A DNA stretch of 34,639 nucleotides from positions 1 through 34,639 of the IMG/VR virus record IMGVR_UViG_3300015262_000023, one strand, 5' to 3'. A program made the translations under genes and the position numbers. Shown one piece after another: positions 31,611 through 34,639 of the stretch. Within the stretch, counting starts at the first letter, position 1, and every line of letters starts with the position of its first letter. The notes below the pieces were generated by a model. It worked only from the letters and a program-made list of their open reading frames with translations. It ran no database searches and had not been told where the DNA came from. This DNA is from a virus.

Positions 31611-33914
31611 ATGGAAATTGAAAGCCAAAGTACATTTGAACGTTGCCTGCGCGAAGGTATAAACGTTTTTACAGGCGCGGGATTTTCCTTATTATCGGAA
31701 GACAAAAGCGGACGCACCTTACCCATTGGCGACGAATTAAGAAAGGAACTATTAACTGAATTCCCTACCGCACCTAAAGCACTTCAACTGCCTCAACTGT
31801 GCACTTTTCTACTGAGATCAAAAAAAGAAGAACTGGAAAAGTATATCAGAGCTCGATTTGATATTGGAGAGCATAGCGAAAAGTACAAAAACCTTGAGCA
31901 TATAAATTTAAAATTTGTATTCACCACAAACGTAGACAACTTGCTTGAGTCTGTCTTCAATGGAAGCCCAAACAAATATCTGAATGATGCTCGACTCAAC
32001 GGGGTCAGCCTCCAAGATAAGGCGGCTGTAGACTATATCCATTTGCACGGATGCGTATCTAACGAGGAGTCACCTTTGATATTTGGTGATTTGGATATCG
32101 CAAGCGCCTTTGCCAATGATCCAAATCGCTGGAATTATTTTAGAAACCTTATGAACAGACACCCCACTTTATTTTGGGGCTATGCATTGAGGGATGCGGG
32201 AACTCTGCAAGTCTTCGCTGATTCGCTTGAAGACAGCAACAAGAAAAACGCGTGGATAATTGTACACCCCGAGTACACCACGGAAGATGAGATCCAGTAC
32301 TACAAGTCTTTAGATCTAAAAATAATTACTGCAGATACGGAAAGCTTCCTCGATTATCTCAGCAAATTTAAAGACACAAACAACTCTACCAAGACCGAGT
32401 ACGAAAATCCATTTCCAGAGTACTCCATCCCAAGCAACGCGGAAGTAAAACACCGAGCCACCCAAGACTTTTACCAAGGTGCCACACCGAACTGGAGTGA
32501 TATCTACTCTCCGCGAGTAATAAAACTCCGTCATTATTCCGTTATTGAAGAACACACAAATCGGGGGAGAAACGTTTTAATCACTGGTGGGCCCGCCACA
32601 GGAAAAACTACTCTCCTCATGCAATTCGCAGCTTTTCACAACTTTAACGGCATTAAAATCCTACTTTCCAATATCTCTTTGCCAAAAGCCAGGACAATTT
32701 CCGCAAAGATCGCCGACACCCCCACACTTTTATTCGTGGACAACCTACAAAGCTCAATTGATGCGCTAAACTTCCTTTCAACAAGAAAGAACATACAATT
32801 AATTATTGCGGAAAGGGATTACGCCTACCTCTCAGCATCAAGCTCAAACTTCCTGAGAAAAAACATTGAAATAATAGACATAACATCTCTAGACGAAAAA
32901 GATGCGCAGGCTGTAATCTCAAAAATCCCTGAAGATATAAAATCACGAAGAAAATACGTACTTCGCGATGGGGACTCTTTATTTGAACTCATTGAGCGAA
33001 ACTGCCGCACCCCGTCGATTAGGGAAAGATTCAACAATGTAATCGATGAGCTGAGGAAAAAGGATGACAGTCTGGTTCAATTGTTTTTGTTAGCGTGCTA
33101 CCTGCATACCTGCCGAAGCGTAACATCCATGGACGTTCTCTATAGCTTCTTTGACAAAGGCTATAACGATCATCGACAGCTTTATGAGCTTTTAGGAATA
33201 CTGAGCAGCAGTATATCTGAGTATGCGGGAGAGTTCGCCGAAAACGATCAAGATTACTTCGTAATTCGATCAAACTTATTGGCAGACCACATTTCCACAA
33301 TCGCTCCTGCGAAAGACTTGGCGAAGATGTTAAAAGCATTCCACAACAATGTCCCTCGCTTTTGCGTACCTAACTTTGATTCATTCAAACGCCGCGCCTA
33401 TGATGCTCGCCTTTATGAAAGAGCATTCCCAAACATCGAAGATGGCGAGGAAATTTATGATGTCATTTATCGAAAACACGAATCCCCATTCAACCTGCAG
33501 CAAAAATCGTTATATTTGAGTCGACGCGGAGAGCACCAACGAGCTTTCAGTGTTATAGACGAAGCAATATCAAAAGGAGGAAGTCGAAATTGGTCGATAA
33601 AAAATTCTTATGCGATCATAAAATTTAAAGCCAATATAGGGCGGGAAGACAGCGCAGACGTCAGAAAGGCACTGAACGAAAGCATGGAAGCATTAGAACA
33701 ATGCCACTCAGCTGACGTAAGGAAAGTTTTTCACGCCATGTCTTATACAGATCACTCACTACAGTATTGGAAGCGGTACAGAGATGAAATTTCCATCTCC
33801 TATCTCGAAAAATCCAAATCATGGCTGAGTGAAGAAGCAGATGCGGACAATCGAATCGGAAATGTATCAAGGCTTTTGAAACAGGTTAACATCGCACTAT
33901 CCACTGCCAGATAG
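31611..33914 (+). CDS. SIR2-STAND-like antiphage effector (767 aa)
   Basis: This is a probable NAD+-consuming abortive-infection protein. The N-terminal SIR2 domain (about 15-250) has GAGFS at 22-26, TTNVD at 105-109 with Asn107, HLHG with His146, and WGYALRD near 189-195. These align with the active-site Asn and His of SIR2 effectors such as ThsA and DSR2. A P-loop NTPase follows with GGPATGKTT at 326-334 and LLFVDN (Asp377) as Walker B, then a winged-helix-like segment near 480-520 and a long helical C-terminus that may sense the invader. The architecture is like SIR2-STAND (Avs5-type) proteins. The gene is AT-rich (about 42% GC in one line counted by hand) against its neighbours, so was acquired separately. 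A GGGG-type site precedes the ATG. Confidence 0.85.
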   Translation: MEIESQSTFERCLREGINVFTGAGFSLLSEDKSGRTLPIGDELRKELLTEFPTAPKALQLPQLCTFLLRSKKEELEKYIRARFDIGEHSEKYKNLEHINLKFVFTTNVDNLLESVFNGSPNKYLNDARLNGVSLQDKAAVDYIHLHGCVSNEESPLIFGDLDIASAFANDPNRWNYFRNLMNRHPTLFWGYALRDAGTLQVFADSLEDSNKKNAWIIVHPEYTTEDEIQYYKSLDLKIITADTESFLDYLSKFKDTNNSTKTEYENPFPEYSIPSNAEVKHRATQDFYQGATPNWSDIYSPRVIKLRHYSVIEEHTNRGRNVLITGGPATGKTTLLMQFAAFHNFNGIKILLSNISLPKARTISAKIADTPTLLFVDNLQSSIDALNFLSTRKNIQLIIAERDYAYLSASSSNFLRKNIEIIDITSLDEKDAQAVISKIPEDIKSRRKYVLRDGDSLFELIERNCRTPSIRERFNNVIDELRKKDDSLVQLFLLACYLHTCRSVTSMDVLYSFFDKGYNDHRQLYELLGILSSSISEYAGEFAENDQDYFVIRSNLLADHISTIAPAKDLAKMLKAFHNNVPRFCVPNFDSFKRRAYDARLYERAFPNIEDGEEIYDVIYRKHESPFNLQQKSLYLSRRGEHQRAFSVIDEAISKGGSRNWSIKNSYAIIKFKANIGREDSADVRKALNESMEALEQCHSADVRKVFHAMSYTDHSLQYWKRYRDEISISYLEKSKSWLSEEADADNRIGNVSRLLKQVNIALSTAR

Positions 33915-33931
33915 ATTAGAGAGCCATAACC

Positions 33932-33966
33932 TGGGCGGTAATTTTTTGAGCTTAAATTGCCGCCCA
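33932..33966 (+). terminator. Terminator-like hairpin after the SIR2 gene
   Basis: tgggcggtaattt and aaattgccgccca pair over 13 positions with one wobble, around a 9-base loop. It starts 18 bases after the stop. A T-run lies in the loop side rather than after the stem, so it is probably a terminator of modest strength. Confidence 0.55.
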
Positions 33967-34148
33967 TGAGTTCCCTTGAATTAACAGATGTTCGATGAGT
34001 GATCTTTTCTACCCACAGTCCAATTTGCCGCTGTAGTTAGTAAACTCTCTGAACAGCGTATTCGCCAACCTCGAACCGCAATGAGGGTCAGAATTCACGG
34101 GGGGCTGCCGGTGGCGCATAGCTCTTGATGAGCCAGCATGGGGCTCTT

Positions 34149-34367
34149 CTACAACTGCCGTAGTCGCATGATCGCAGCTGTAATTGCTTTTGCATTAGCA
34201 TCCAGAGTCTCCAAGGCTCCAACTGCGTTTTCTGCCACCATCCCGCCCCCATTCTCCGAAAGCCACTTGGTGACCTCTTCTATCGCCGCGCCCAAGGCAT
34301 GCTGATTATGCAAGATCAATGTCAGAGCATCTGCCGTGGTGATATTGGCATCTGAATTGTTTTCCAT
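34149..34367 (-). CDS. Small acidic protein beside attR (72 aa)
   Basis: The start at 34367 (MENNSDANITTADAL) has AAGGA eight bases upstream. The product is wholly helical with Ala/Glu-rich heptads (LGAAIEEVTKWLSENGG, then ALETLDANAKAITAAIM). I recognise no named family. It is convergent with the SIR2 gene and sits beside attR. It may be host-derived prophage cargo or a partner of the defence gene. Confidence 0.6.
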   Translation of the reverse strand: MENNSDANITTADALTLILHNQHALGAAIEEVTKWLSENGGGMVAENAVGALETLDANAKAITAAIMRLRQL

Positions 34368-34474
34368 GAATACGTCCTTGAATTGGGGATGTTTGTGAGA
34401 CTAGCTCACGGCAGCGGAATCACGCTCAATTACTCATCCAGCAAGCTCGAATCTTTTGCACCAAAATAGCGCGC

Positions 34475-34494
34475 CAGTCCCATCTCGGTCCCAT
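34475..34494 (+). repeat. Putative integrase arm-type sites (right pair)
   Basis: CAGTCCCAT (34475-34483) and CGGTCCCAT (34486-34494) are 11 bp apart in direct orientation, 78 bp from the attR core. They match the left pair at 183-202 in sequence, spacing and orientation. Confidence 0.6.
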
Positions 34495-34522
34495 CTGGCT
34501 ATTTTTCAGACACCAAAAACCA

Positions 34523-34559
34523 CAAACCCCCGACTTTCTCTAGGAAAATCAGGGGTTTG
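34523..34559 (-). terminator. Phage-supplied tRNA-Ser terminator
   Basis: caaacccc and ggggtttg form the stem, with a mismatch, around a ctttctctagg-type loop. The sequence and its flank are a diverged copy of the host terminator at 36-75. It lies 13 bases beyond the 3' end of the rebuilt minus-strand tRNA and so restores its termination after integration. Confidence 0.7.
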
Positions 34560-34572
34560 CGTTTACTGAATG

Positions 34573-34595
34573 TGGCGGTGAAGGAGAGATTCGAA
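34573..34595 (-). other. attR: 3' end of the rebuilt tRNA-Ser
   Basis: These 23 bases are identical to attL (87-109). They form the T-arm, acceptor 3' strand and encoded CCA of the tRNA, and identity ends at the next base to the right, where tRNA sequence continues. Confidence 0.9.
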
Positions 34596-34639
34596 CTCTC
34601 GATACAGTTTCCTGTATACACACTTTCCAGGCGTGCTCC
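34573..34639 (-). tRNA. tRNA-Ser(GGA), 3' part, runs off the window
   Basis: Read on the minus strand, the visible 67 bases contain the anticodon loop CTGGAAA (anticodon GGA), a long variable arm (tgtatacaggaaactg region), the T-loop GTTCGAATC and an encoded CCA end. This is a class II serine tRNA. The 5' part (acceptor and D-arm) is beyond the window. It is the integration target. Confidence 0.92.

Larger units (their letters stand above)
87..34595. mobile_element. P2-group (HP1-like) prophage integrated in tRNA-Ser
   Basis: This is a complete prophage bounded by a 23-bp direct repeat of the tRNA-Ser 3' end. It contains integrase, repressor, early regulators, a replication protein, terminase, portal, scaffold, capsid, head completion, sheath, tube, tape measure, baseplate, fibre, lysis genes and an Ogr-like late activator. 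No essential module is visibly missing, and only the terminase 3' end looks odd. Capsid gene order (portal and terminase divergent from O-N-M-L) is that of phage P2. The DUF2586/DUF2597-like sheath and tube and the DUF2590-like gene point to the HP1 relatives. Both ends carry non-core cargo genes. That it is still inducible is an inference from gene completeness. Confidence 0.95.

Noticed and set aside
1-34639. CRISPR array, insertion sequence or transposase
   Set aside because: No regularly spaced repeats and no transposase-like ORF or terminal inverted repeats were found. The repeats at 277-550 are irregular and on both strands.

Overview
The window holds a complete P2-group temperate prophage, about 34.5 kb, integrated in the 3' end of a tRNA-Ser(GGA) gene. 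The host is most likely a Pseudomonas. The evidence is the GC-rich coding style, the tRNA-Ser(GGA) sequence, a canonical CTGT-N8-ACAG LexA box and the overall gene set; the genus is an inference. A 23-bp direct repeat (87-109 and 34573-34595) marks attL and attR. The rebuilt tRNA lies at the right end on the minus strand and runs off the window. The displaced host 3' fragment and its original terminator lie at the left end.

Layout from left to right: (1) 110-3444 is a left accessory arm. It has paired arm-type repeats, a cluster of ATTACC repeats, a relic of a tRNA 3' half, a membrane-anchored protein of unknown function (944-1567), a two-gene cassette behind a LexA box (2141-2697), a 20-bp palindrome and a strong terminator. 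(2) 3445-20853, minus strand, is one long late operon read leftward from scaffold to baseplate: O-N-M-L-R-S, sheath and tube, zinc-finger protein, putative holin, SAR lysozyme, Rz/Rz1, tail chaperone with a programmed -1 frameshift, tape measure, DUF2590-like protein, baseplate J and I, tail fibre, fibre chaperone and four further tail/baseplate genes. The DUF2586/DUF2597-like sheath and tube and the baseplate order point to the HP1 branch rather than P2 proper. (3) 21016-24171, plus strand, is terminase large subunit, portal and an Ogr-like zinc-finger activator. An interrupted palindrome sits between the two divergent late operons. (4) 24212-24850, minus strand, is a short CI-type repressor and a small downstream gene. 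(5) 24934-29905, plus strand, is the early operon: Cox/Cro-like protein, CII/YmfL-like regulator, small proteins and a 931-residue zinc-finger/Toprim/P-loop primase-helicase, ended by an intrinsic terminator. (6) 30011-31195 is the tyrosine integrase. (7) 31196-34440 is a right accessory arm. It carries an AT-rich, evidently foreign 767-residue SIR2 + P-loop NTPase (STAND-like) gene, probably an abortive-infection effector that depletes NAD+, and a small minus-strand gene beside attR.

How it works together: the repressor has no visible autocleavage domain, so SOS induction would need another route. The LexA-boxed cassette at the left end is a plausible antirepressor locus by analogy with Tum of phage 186. 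Once induced, the primase-helicase replicates the phage and the Ogr-like activator turns on the divergent capsid and tail operons. The frameshifted chaperone and tape measure build the tail, and the lysis genes release the particles. The most interesting cargo is the single-gene SIR2-STAND module between int and attR.
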